The position numbers were made by a program, and so were the translations under genes. From a virus: a stretch of 35,998 nucleotides of DNA. Below the pieces are notes generated by a model that was not told the origin of the DNA, searched no databases, and saw nothing but the letters and a program-made list of their open reading frames with translations. Positions 29,010 to 35,998 of this stretch are shown one piece after another (the first letter of the stretch is position 1; each line of letters starts with the position of its first letter). The DNA lies in IMG/VR virus record IMGVR_UViG_3300020436_000034, positions 1 to 35,998 of that record; one strand, given 5' to 3'.

Positions 29010-29914
29010 AAAAGCTCTTACTTTTCTTTTTGCCCATACTCGGTTACGGGCAGTGCGATATGGAGATATTGGGATTTGATCCCGTCTCTACCGACCTGCT
29101 GCTTGTAGTAAACGGTGGGCAGTGTGGAACTGAGGCTGACAGCATTGGTGAGTTTATACTCGCGCTTGGATTCAACCCGCCACCCGATGTCTCGCCGTGG
29201 CCTTGTTTTGGCAACGAAGATTGGATGCTTCTGCTTTACCCGCTAGACTTTCCTGGTTTCGACATAGGTGAGGGGTCAGACGATGTGCTGCAGTCTGGAG
29301 ACACTCTGCTGTTCAACATAGTCGAGGATACGCCAATGGCAGGCAGTGGCACTCTCGCGTGCTGGGAGCAAGCCTTGCAGGAGGGTATATTTTTTGATGA
29401 CTGCATGGTGCTTACAATAATGCAAATCAATGACAGCGAGTGCATTGACGGATCTTGCGAAGGCCTCGCTGGTTTTGCATACCCAGATGAAGACATATCG
29501 AACAACTGGCTTGAGTTCTCTGTGGAGGCAGACGCATGCACTCTTCCTCCTTGGCCACAGCCATCAGGTCCAGACCCCGTAGATAGCACTGATACTTCTG
29601 GTCCACCACCTATCGTAGACGACTGCCACGATCCCTGCATATACGTATCGAACGCCATCACCCCAAACAACGACGGGATGAACGACTACTGGAAGCCAGT
29701 AACCAAGCCAGACTGTTGGTGGAGATGGGAGTGCACGGTGTACAACCGATGGGGTCAAGTAGTGTGGCGCACCGATAATCCCAGAGAGGGATGGGACGGG
29801 TCTTCTGGATGGAGCTACGCACCAGATGGCGTTTACGTTTGGAGCATAAAAGGCACCACTCACAGATCAACGAAGGTGGTTAGTATGAGTGGACACCTCA
29901 CCTTGTTTCGTTAA
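29006..29914 (+). CDS. Secreted protein with T9SS type B sorting domain
   Basis: A 302-residue exported protein. Signal peptide MKKLLLFFLPILGYGQ, an acidic middle region, then the CHU_C/T9SS type B signal in the last 90 residues: VSNAITPNNDGMNDYWKPV, CTVYNRWGQVVWRT, a WDG segment and PDGVYVWSIKG, ending GHLTLFR. These are the exact landmarks of the family (NAFTPNGDGxND, Y-N-R-W-G, W-D-G, P-D-G-V-Y-x-Y, G-x-V-T-L-I-R). Only Bacteroidota export such proteins, through the type IX machinery, to the cell surface. It is the last gene before the convergent minus-strand block (shared TTAA). Confidence 0.85.
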   Translation: MKKLLLFFLPILGYGQCDMEILGFDPVSTDLLLVVNGGQCGTEADSIGEFILALGFNPPPDVSPWPCFGNEDWMLLLYPLDFPGFDIGEGSDDVLQSGDTLLFNIVEDTPMAGSGTLACWEQALQEGIFFDDCMVLTIMQINDSECIDGSCEGLAGFAYPDEDISNNWLEFSVEADACTLPPWPQPSGPDPVDSTDTSGPPPIVDDCHDPCIYVSNAITPNNDGMNDYWKPVTKPDCWWRWECTVYNRWGQVVWRTDNPREGWDGSSGWSYAPDGVYVWSIKGTTHRSTKVVSMSGHLTLFR

Positions 29915-30276
29915 AAGTCATTCAGCATGATGTCGTCAACGGCCTCTTGAACATCGTCAATGGTTGCCTCCATCGTCATCATGATATTCGCCTGAAACCT
30001 TTCCTGTTCCTCTCCCTCGTTGAAAATAACAATCGTCGGGACGACAACAATCTTGTGCTTCTTCTGAAGATCTGGAGCAGTAGCGATGTCCACACGGGCA
30101 GTCTCGCAGTCGTTCAGGCTTTCTATCCATGGCACACTGTTTTGTGAGTTGAAGCTTGCGTTGAACTCAACAACACAGATTCCTGATCCGCAGAGCTCTT
30201 TACTTTCTGCAGGCGTCACAAAGGCCGCCGCCAACAATAATACAAAGGATACACATAGGGTTGATATTAGTTTCAT
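29911..30276 (-). CDS. Thioredoxin-like exported protein without CXXC
   Basis: A 121-residue protein with a signal peptide (MKLISTLCVSFVLLLAAAF). The mature part has the thioredoxin order: VVEFNASFNSQNSVPWI, the strand-helix region with CETARVDIATAPDLQ, and VVVPTIVIFNEGEEQERFQA with the cis-Pro. The usual W-C-x-x-C is replaced by N-A-S-F-N-S, so it has no redox pair and probably acts as a binding or processivity partner in the periplasm. Convergent with the type B cargo gene, with overlapping stop codons. Confidence 0.6.
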   Translation of the reverse strand: MKLISTLCVSFVLLLAAAFVTPAESKELCGSGICVVEFNASFNSQNSVPWIESLNDCETARVDIATAPDLQKKHKIVVVPTIVIFNEGEEQERFQANIMMTMEATIDDVQEAVDDIMLNDF

Positions 30277-30279
30277 TTG

Positions 30280-30564
30280 TCATTTTAGTTGATCTATTTT
30301 CTCTTCAATGCGCTTGATATCTTCCTTGATCTCAGTCACATCTTCTTGAGTCGTCATGATTGTTTGACGCACTAGCTGATCTTTCATGTCAAACTCCATG
30401 CGGGTGATTTCAGGTTCAGAGGGTAGAGGCAGTTCCTTTGCCTCCGCTATGTCTGCTTGCAAAGCAAACCACATACCCACGATCGTGCCTATCCCCGCCG
30501 CAACCATCCCAAGTGTCTTGAGATCTAGCGTAACCTTAGTGTCCTCTCCGATTTGCTGTGCCAT
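30280..30564 (-). CDS. Small membrane protein with coiled coil
   Basis: A 94-residue protein, MAQQIGEDTKVTLDLKTLGM onward. One transmembrane helix (LGMVAAGIGTIVGMWFALQADI), then an acidic linker and a heptad region (DVTEIKEDIKRIEEKIDQLK). Its ATG shares one base with the stop of the outer-membrane barrel gene (TAATG). Located in the lysis-type end of the late block; it could be a spanin- or holin-helper-type protein, but this is a guess. Confidence 0.6.
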   Translation of the reverse strand: MAQQIGEDTKVTLDLKTLGMVAAGIGTIVGMWFALQADIAEAKELPLPSEPEITRMEFDMKDQLVRQTIMTTQEDVTEIKEDIKRIEEKIDQLK

Positions 30565-31610
30565 TACAATAGTATGTAGTTTAATCCTACAGAGAAGTCG
30601 TGCCACTCTCTGTTCCAGTATCTGTTATACTTACCCTCTGTAAATATACCAAGACTTTTGGTAATCTTGGTCCCGAAGACAAGCCCGAAGCCTACGTCAA
30701 GCCACTGACTACTGTTTACAAAGTTGTGATACGAGTATTCGTCGCCTGTGTCGAGGTGGTATGGCATGATGTTCCCCCAGGAGTGCAGCCAAAAGTCTCT
30801 CTCATAGTGGTAGAAGTCAAAGCCCAGGATAACAGAGTAAAGCCATTGATTATCCAGCTCTGATCTTTTTTGAGATACGTAATCATTGAGCACCTGAGGT
30901 ATAACTACCTGCTCCCATACTGCCTGATCGTTAGCGACCATGTCCCCGTCTGGGGAGAAGAACTCACCAGTATTGACATCAACCGTGTAGCCTTGTTCTA
31001 GTGCCAGTGCAGTGTAGTGTATTTGGTTGTTTTCCAGTAGCCATATTTGCAGGGGGTCGTACCCGTATGGTTGAGAAATCCTTTGAGCTACGCCTGCGTT
31101 CAGCGATAGTTTGGGGCCTAGCTTTAACCTGAACCTTTCTGACGCCTCAAAGTATCTCACGTCCGCGAATCCATCCTGCAGGTACTCAGCCTTTGCAACC
31201 CAGCCGTCAGCTACGTATCTAGCAAAGTAGTCTTGATCAAGAAAGTTCTTGCCCTGCTGTCTGCGCCAGTCGGCCTCGGCTAGGAACTCGAATCCATCGT
31301 ACTTACCTACGGTGGCTGCATCTCCGTATGTCTTCTCTGTGCCGTCGTAAAAGACATTGGCTCTGTTCTCGTAACCAAACCTTGCAATCTTTCTCACCCC
31401 GAGTGTGAGGGAGTAGTCGAATGGTGTCTCTACCACCTCTGTTGTAAGAGGACCCGTGGTCACAGAGAATACGTCTTGGTCTGACACAGAGTTGCCCCCG
31501 TTTACAGCCGCATAGAAGGTTGATCTTCTCAATACATCTCTGTAGAAATCACTCTGACCGAAAAGTGTGATGGGGAGACACAGGAGCGCAAAAGCTAGAA
31601 TCCTTTTCAT
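30564..31610 (-). CDS. Outer-membrane beta-barrel protein
   Basis: A 348-residue exported protein. Signal peptide MKRILAFALLCLPITLFGQ, then alternating beta strands rich in Tyr, Phe and Asp, and a C-terminal strand FSVGLNYILL with the aromatic-type end used for barrel assembly. Examples of strands: FDYSLTLGVRKIARFGYENR and KLSLNAGVAQRISQ. It would sit in the host outer membrane, where phage-made barrels can exclude superinfection or change permeability. It follows the T9SS cargo gene with an ATGA overlap (31607-31610). Confidence 0.75.
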   Translation of the reverse strand: MKRILAFALLCLPITLFGQSDFYRDVLRRSTFYAAVNGGNSVSDQDVFSVTTGPLTTEVVETPFDYSLTLGVRKIARFGYENRANVFYDGTEKTYGDAATVGKYDGFEFLAEADWRRQQGKNFLDQDYFARYVADGWVAKAEYLQDGFADVRYFEASERFRLKLGPKLSLNAGVAQRISQPYGYDPLQIWLLENNQIHYTALALEQGYTVDVNTGEFFSPDGDMVANDQAVWEQVVIPQVLNDYVSQKRSELDNQWLYSVILGFDFYHYERDFWLHSWGNIMPYHLDTGDEYSYHNFVNSSQWLDVGFGLVFGTKITKSLGIFTEGKYNRYWNREWHDFSVGLNYILL

Positions 31611-34036
31611 TGTTTTACTACTTTCTTTTTAAAGCTTCTGTTCTCATAGTCTATTACAAACAAGTAGACCCCGTCAGGCAAAGACCCTAAGCTTATCACT
31701 TTGCTTGTTGTGGGGGAGAACACCACCTGACCTATTGAGTTGTACACCGTAGCAACCGCACCTGAAGGGGAATGAACCCTTACTATGTCTCTGGTCGGAT
31801 TGGGGTTCACCTCGCAAATAGTGTTGTCTAGCACCGTGATGTCTGTAACTCCATCGCTGCAGTACTCGTAGAGATCAATACAGTACCCGTCCCATCCCAC
31901 TTCGCAGCAGTACGGATCAACTTCGATGACCCATGAGTAGCAGTAGTCGTTGGCCCAGTACGGTAACCCAGGTCCAGTGACGCACCCAGCGTCATACACG
32001 CAGTCATCTGTAGGGGTGTTTGCTTCCTCGTTGTAGTTGTAGGCGTCGATGTCCATACATCCCTCAACAACAGGCAGGCATGAGTCTATGTCTACGTTGG
32101 CCTCAGGATCGTAGTTCAAGGCCTCAGGGTCTGTGCATCCAAACACAGCAAGTGTGACACAGCTTCCGTCATCGTAGTCAGCCTCGTATCCTTGCGTGTA
32201 GTATTCCAGATATCCCGCCTGAGTGCATCCAGCGTTGTAATAGCAGCTGCCGTCCTCTGCATTAGCATTCTCCATATAGTTCTGTGCAGTCTCGTCTGTG
32301 CACCCGTACACAAAAGGAACGCAGCTGTTGCCGCAGTAAGGTGTTGCTGTGTATGTGTTTGGGAACGGAGTGACATTCCACTGCGAAACGTCGATAAGGG
32401 TGTCGCCCGTAGGTCCTACGAGCACGAAGCCGCATTGATCGACTTGGTTCTGAGACTGAGGGGTTGTAAAGAAGAACAGCTCTATCTCCTCTTCTGATGA
32501 CAGATACACGTCAAAGGATTCCTCTGTCCCGTCGTTTGGCCCCATCTTGTATTGTGGGGATGTCCACCCATCTTGATAGATGCCAAGCCAGCTACCAAAC
32601 CACCCATCCCCTACCCCGTCAGTAATGGTCAGTGTGTAGAAGCAAGAATCTACTGCATCATCTGTGTTTGCCAGCGAGTCGTAGTTAAAGTATGAGTCAT
32701 CTGTGCACCCAAAAACGACTGGGGTTTGACACAGGGCCTCTAGAAATATAGTGGCATCGGGGTTGTATTCTATGTAGTCTGGATTGCCACAGCCAACAAC
32801 ATCTTCAACCTCAAGACATAGAGGCGCCGTAAACTCCGTGAACACGCTGTATCCGAAGTCAGGCTCAGGCAGTTCCCACAAAGTATCTCCACAGGCGATC
32901 ACAAATACGTCTCCGTCTTGACCGCCCCACTGAGAAGCTCCAAGGCCGTCACCGTAGCTGTCAGATATCTCTACCTCGACTACATCTCCAGTCGTGACGC
33001 ACGTAGGGAACGCAAATGGAACTCCAATAATTGACTGAGATATGTTTCCAATAGATACATTCAAAATGTCTTCTCCAGACGTGACGTTGTGAACGTTAAA
33101 TGCAGTCTCCTCGGGATAGTTGTCCAGAATCAAAACTGTGGTAATCTCTGTCTCCCAAGGCTGACACTCGGCCCCAAGGCCTGTGCATGAACCGTTATCA
33201 AAGTTTGCCCAAGGACTCCAGTTGTCTGCGTTGGGATTGGTGCAACCAGGAATAGAACCGCAGGGCAGGCAGCTTTCCCAACAGAAGGGAGGCAGCACCA
33301 TGTGACCCTGCACGTTGATAGTTCTGTTTACATATCCAAACTCATCAAATAAAAAACAAGGAGACTCAAAAACGCCCACTGGCAGTTCCTGAACCTCCCA
33401 CTCGTCTGCAGAGAACTTCCAAAGGTGTTGACCCTCTGGCATCTCTACGGTCAAATCCCACACGCCATCCTGATTGTCATCAGACATGGGCCAGCAGTTT
33501 CCGCACCATGCGTTAACTGATGAGTTTACTTCTGGGACGTCTATCTCAGGCGGATGCGGTCCATTAAGATCCAGCCTGAATGTGACATCATAAAGGCAGT
33601 TGTTAGCGTCGAAGTACGCCTGTGAGTCATAGTTGTTTGCGTCTGCATCCATACAACCATATACTGGGGGTGGACACGGAAGGACGTTGAATGGCACGGT
33701 TATCTGAGCGGCCTCAAAGTCGTATACGTAGGTGCTGACACCGCAGGTATTTTCGATTCCAAACCACCCCTCTCCAAACTCACAACATATACCATCACCG
33801 AACTCATCGCTTACAACTAAGTTGTACTCTCCAACAGGCAACTCAATGAACTGCTCGTTGTATGAGTTTGGATTGTACGGGCCACCGAGAGCAAACACAC
33901 TGTCGTCGCCCACCATATATATCTCCCATGAGCTTTCAGATCCGTATTGATCGGCCTGAAACTCAAGGTTTACCCACCCCGTTTGTGCAGACGCAAAAAG
34001 AGGCAAAGCCAGAAGTGCGTATATCAGCCGCTGCAT
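31607..34036 (-). CDS. Large secreted Cys-repeat protein with T9SS type A sorting domain
   Basis: An 809-residue exported protein; the ATG at 34036 is chosen over an in-frame TTG at 34045. Signal peptide MQRLIYALLALPLFASAQ. The body carries at least six units of the pattern GC-T/M-D-x2-A-x-N-Y ... A-N ... D-D-x-S-C (examples: GCTDPEALNYDPEANVD, GCTDETAQNYMENANAEDG), a Cys-repeat common in Bacteroidota surface proteins. The last 70 residues hold the type A sorting domain: NPNPTRDIVRVHS, an A-T-V-Y-N-S-I-G-Q-V-V segment, then LPDGVYLFVIDYENRSFKKK and KVVKQ. Probably anchored on the host surface by T9SS. Very large for a phage cargo gene. Confidence 0.85.
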   Translation of the reverse strand: MQRLIYALLALPLFASAQTGWVNLEFQADQYGSESSWEIYMVGDDSVFALGGPYNPNSYNEQFIELPVGEYNLVVSDEFGDGICCEFGEGWFGIENTCGVSTYVYDFEAAQITVPFNVLPCPPPVYGCMDADANNYDSQAYFDANNCLYDVTFRLDLNGPHPPEIDVPEVNSSVNAWCGNCWPMSDDNQDGVWDLTVEMPEGQHLWKFSADEWEVQELPVGVFESPCFLFDEFGYVNRTINVQGHMVLPPFCWESCLPCGSIPGCTNPNADNWSPWANFDNGSCTGLGAECQPWETEITTVLILDNYPEETAFNVHNVTSGEDILNVSIGNISQSIIGVPFAFPTCVTTGDVVEVEISDSYGDGLGASQWGGQDGDVFVIACGDTLWELPEPDFGYSVFTEFTAPLCLEVEDVVGCGNPDYIEYNPDATIFLEALCQTPVVFGCTDDSYFNYDSLANTDDAVDSCFYTLTITDGVGDGWFGSWLGIYQDGWTSPQYKMGPNDGTEESFDVYLSSEEEIELFFFTTPQSQNQVDQCGFVLVGPTGDTLIDVSQWNVTPFPNTYTATPYCGNSCVPFVYGCTDETAQNYMENANAEDGSCYYNAGCTQAGYLEYYTQGYEADYDDGSCVTLAVFGCTDPEALNYDPEANVDIDSCLPVVEGCMDIDAYNYNEEANTPTDDCVYDAGCVTGPGLPYWANDYCYSWVIEVDPYCCEVGWDGYCIDLYEYCSDGVTDITVLDNTICEVNPNPTRDIVRVHSPSGAVATVYNSIGQVVFSPTTSKVISLGSLPDGVYLFVIDYENRSFKKKVVKQ

Positions 34037-34155
34037 GACTCGCAATCCTCTGGGTTGTCTATGTTGCAGGTGATCTCACCATCTTCAATCTTCTTCTCTT
34101 GCTTCTTGAGCTTATCCTGATCCAAGAAGCTGATGTCTTCGAACTCCTCCTCCAT
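34024..34155 (-). CDS. Very small acidic Cys-rich protein
   Basis: A 43-residue protein, MEEEFEDISFLDQDKLKKQE to DCESCSG, with four late Cys (TCNIDN, EDCESC) that could bind metal or form disulfides. It overlaps the 809-residue gene by 13 nt at its 3' end and starts 2 bp after the holin-like gene. Too small to name. Confidence 0.55.
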   Translation of the reverse strand: MEEEFEDISFLDQDKLKKQEKKIEDGEITCNIDNPEDCESCSG

Positions 34156-34156
34156 A

Positions 34157-34594
34157 TTATTTTTTTGCTTTTTCAATGGTTCTACCTGCGAAGTATGCAC
34201 CAAATGCTGTTAACATAAGTACCTGCAGCAAATCTACGTAAGAATCCTTCACGTTAAATGCCCAGTTGTCCATGCTATCAGCCACCATGGTGACCATAAA
34301 CATGGTCATTAGTGCAATCAAAGTGACGGGTCTGATGAGCTTTGCGAGCTTGACGTCGCTACCCATGTCTGCCTTCCACCTCTCGGTGACGTTGTTCTGA
34401 AATTGTATCTCTGCCTCTACCGCAGCCACACCCTCTTCGGTGTCTACGTCTGGATCTTTCTCTATCAGGTTCTTTACTATACCCAGGCCTCCGCTGTCAG
34501 GCAACAGATCCCCTACCACGTCCAAAACGTTGGGTGCTTTTGACTTCAGCCACTTTCCGAGGCCCGTGTCCTTGATTTTCTTTTTATCACTCAT
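34157..34594 (-). CDS. Holin-like 3TM protein
   Basis: A 145-residue protein: a soluble N-terminal half with helices (NVLDVVGDLLPDSGGLGIVK, then the amphipathic TERWKADMGSDVKLAKLIRP) and hydrophobic helices LIALMTMFMVTMVAD and LLQVLMLTAFGAYFAGRTIEK. The motif TERWKADMGSD before the membrane part fits the 3TM holin family (known from gene-transfer-agent release). It would make the membrane lesion that lets the M15 endolysin act. Overlaps the following large protein by 8 nt. Confidence 0.7.
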   Translation of the reverse strand: MSDKKKIKDTGLGKWLKSKAPNVLDVVGDLLPDSGGLGIVKNLIEKDPDVDTEEGVAAVEAEIQFQNNVTERWKADMGSDVKLAKLIRPVTLIALMTMFMVTMVADSMDNWAFNVKDSYVDLLQVLMLTAFGAYFAGRTIEKAKK

Positions 34595-35998
34595 AGATTC
34601 CTAGTGCTTGTTTTACTGTTTCTACAGGTATCAGGCCCTGAGGCTTTGGGTCTATGTATTGACCTCTAAGATCATAGTACCTGGCGTTGAAGTACATGAT
34701 TGCCTTTCTCTCCTCCTCTCCGAGGTCATAAAGCATATTCATGCGCTTGATGTAGTCTATCTCATCGTTATCTCTCAACTGCTTTTTGAAGTCACGTATA
34801 GCCGTGAGCATATCCTCTGTCTGCTTTAGATCTGATTTTAACTGATTGACACCCACAAAGTTAAGCCCCTCTACAGTAACGTCTTCGCCCTCCTGGTACG
34901 CTTTGGCCTGCGCCACAAACTGCTCTACATCCTTTCTGTTCTCTGTAAACAGATCGTAGTCAAAGAATCTAGAAGCCTCTCCGTACAAAATCTTTACGAT
35001 CGGTATGTCATTTCTTCTAATGACAGGCTTCTCTGTGTCCCTTAAAGCCTCCAAGAAGCCCTTGCTGTCTGTGGTCTCATTGATTGCGTTCTTGACGACC
35101 TGAGATCCAGTGTAACCCAAGTCCACTACATCTGCTGCAAACTTACCCGCGCCGCCTGTAAGAGATATCAGCAGGTAGTAGTATGGATCTGGATTGAAGT
35201 TTATGTCTCCAGATATCTTCTCTCTACCCCCGCTCATCTCGTTCAGGTATTGAGCCATGTCTACCACGAAGTCTGGAGATCTAAACGCAAGAGTGTACTC
35301 TGGCGTCTCTGTGCCGAATGGATATTGTTCTTGATAAACCTTACCGCCAAAGTATGTGCTATTGAATGCCACCTCTGCTGCAGGCTTAAGTGCGCTAGGC
35401 AGTGCTGTGCTCACAGCCGTAGCCAAGAGATTGTCTCCTTGTCCGAAGGATATAGGTGAGAAGGATGCGTGAGCCGACAGGGCCAGGAATGCCGCAGCAG
35501 ACTCTGGAGACCTTACACCCATAGTCATCTCTCCCAACACGGTGCCTATGTTGTTAAACATATTCATCCCGTATGGTAGCGGAACGATGAGCGGGTCTCT
35601 AGGTCCCAACATAAATATAGAGCCTCTTTGTTTTCTGTAGTCGGCTATCTTAGTGTAGTACAACTCGTCGTCGTCATCAACCCCAGAAATCAGTATGTTG
35701 ATAATCGCCTTGGCATACTCAAACATAATTATACCCGCACCCATCTTTACAGGGGCTGGAAGTCTACCTATCGCACCCCTCTTATCACCCTTCTCATCTA
35801 CCTCACTCTTCAGGGCTCCAAAGGTTCTATTGAACCTAGCCATACCCTGAACGGCTGCGTTGAAGAACAAGAAGTACGAATTGATTGACGGGCTGAGTGT
35901 TCCGCTCTTGTTGAAGTTTACCGTGATGTTCTTAGACAACTGCGCAGATCTCTCCTTCGTCATACCAACCCTTCTGGCCTCGATGTATGCGGCAAGTC
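34587..35998 (-). CDS. C-terminal part of a very large internal or polyvalent virion protein, cut by the window edge
   Basis: At least 470 residues of a longer protein; the reading frame is open through 35998 with the sequence AAYIEARRVGMTKERSAQL, so the ATG at 35963 is internal. ITVNFNKSGTLSPSINSYFL, then FFNAAVQGMARFNRTF, is the pattern seen near the C-terminus of large phage polyvalent proteins (LPD-type) that carry many enzymatic domains and are injected with DNA. The remainder is helical with no further motif. The rest of the gene lies beyond the window. Confidence 0.65.
   Translation of the reverse strand, partial: LAAYIEARRVGMTKERSAQLSKNITVNFNKSGTLSPSINSYFLFFNAAVQGMARFNRTFGALKSEVDEKGDKRGAIGRLPAPVKMGAGIIMFEYAKAIINILISGVDDDDELYYTKIADYRKQRGSIFMLGPRDPLIVPLPYGMNMFNNIGTVLGEMTMGVRSPESAAAFLALSAHASFSPISFGQGDNLLATAVSTALPSALKPAAEVAFNSTYFGGKVYQEQYPFGTETPEYTLAFRSPDFVVDMAQYLNEMSGGREKISGDINFNPDPYYYLLISLTGGAGKFAADVVDLGYTGSQVVKNAINETTDSKGFLEALRDTEKPVIRRNDIPIVKILYGEASRFFDYDLFTENRKDVEQFVAQAKAYQEGEDVTVEGLNFVGVNQLKSDLKQTEDMLTAIRDFKKQLRDNDEIDYIKRMNMLYDLGEEERKAIMYFNARYYDLRGQYIDPKPQGLIPVETVKQALGIYE

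Overview
This window is part of a tailed double-stranded DNA phage genome (Caudoviricetes). It encodes a portal protein, a large terminase, a three-helix holin-like protein, an M15 endolysin and many small structural-type genes, beside a replication and recombination block. The host is most likely a marine flavobacterium or other Bacteroidota. Three clues point there: two secreted proteins carry type IX secretion (T9SS) C-terminal sorting domains of types A and B, several start codons are preceded by the Bacteroidota -7 box TAnnTTTG rather than a Shine-Dalgarno site, and the primase has a BT4734-like domain. Both window edges cut through genes.

Layout. Positions 1-12934 are almost entirely minus-strand late genes: a cut gene, portal, large terminase, two tRNAs (Arg-UCU and Ile-UAU), small basic proteins, a GroES-like co-chaperonin, structural-type proteins, an M15 peptidase and a transglycosylase-like protein. 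Two plus-strand genes interrupt this block: a winged-helix protein at 7701 and a secreted protein at 9238, which is followed by a strong terminator. Positions 12935-13750 form a divergent intergenic region with direct repeats, a palindrome and many hairpins. Positions 13751-20900 hold about 25 small, often acidic plus-strand genes in short operons. Positions 20801-27265 encode replication and recombination functions: a DnaA-C-like protein, an ERF-like annealing protein, a RecB-like nuclease, an SSB-tip protein, a DUF1599 protein, a primase-helicase and two further nuclease-like proteins. Positions 27258-29914 encode a secreted M43 metalloprotease and a T9SS type B cargo protein. From 29911 to the end the minus strand resumes: thioredoxin-like protein, small membrane protein, outer-membrane barrel, an 809-residue T9SS type A Cys-repeat protein, a holin-like protein and the end of a very large internal or polyvalent protein.

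The most unusual part is 13.2-18.3 kb. A non-coding leader and the gene at 13751-14269 are packed with perfect mini-hairpins (stems of 6-9 bp, loops of 2-5 nt, often C-GAA-G), about one every 30 bases. The short operons that follow are separated by three copies of a long hairpin with an invariant 15-nt loop and compensatory stem changes. Seven genes share a CAAACTTCAA leader, six of them with the motif starting exactly 21-22 nt before the start codon. A 329-nt non-coding segment at 17910-18238 has three tRNA-like folded domains and is bounded by inverted copies of the same motif. Together these look like an undescribed RNA- or single-stranded-DNA-level control system for early genes.

A second theme is remodelling of the host surface. 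The phage encodes at least five signal-peptide proteins, two of them with T9SS sorting domains that only work through the host's own type IX machinery, plus a secreted zinc protease and an outer-membrane barrel. All functional names come from reading motifs by eye; no database search was run.
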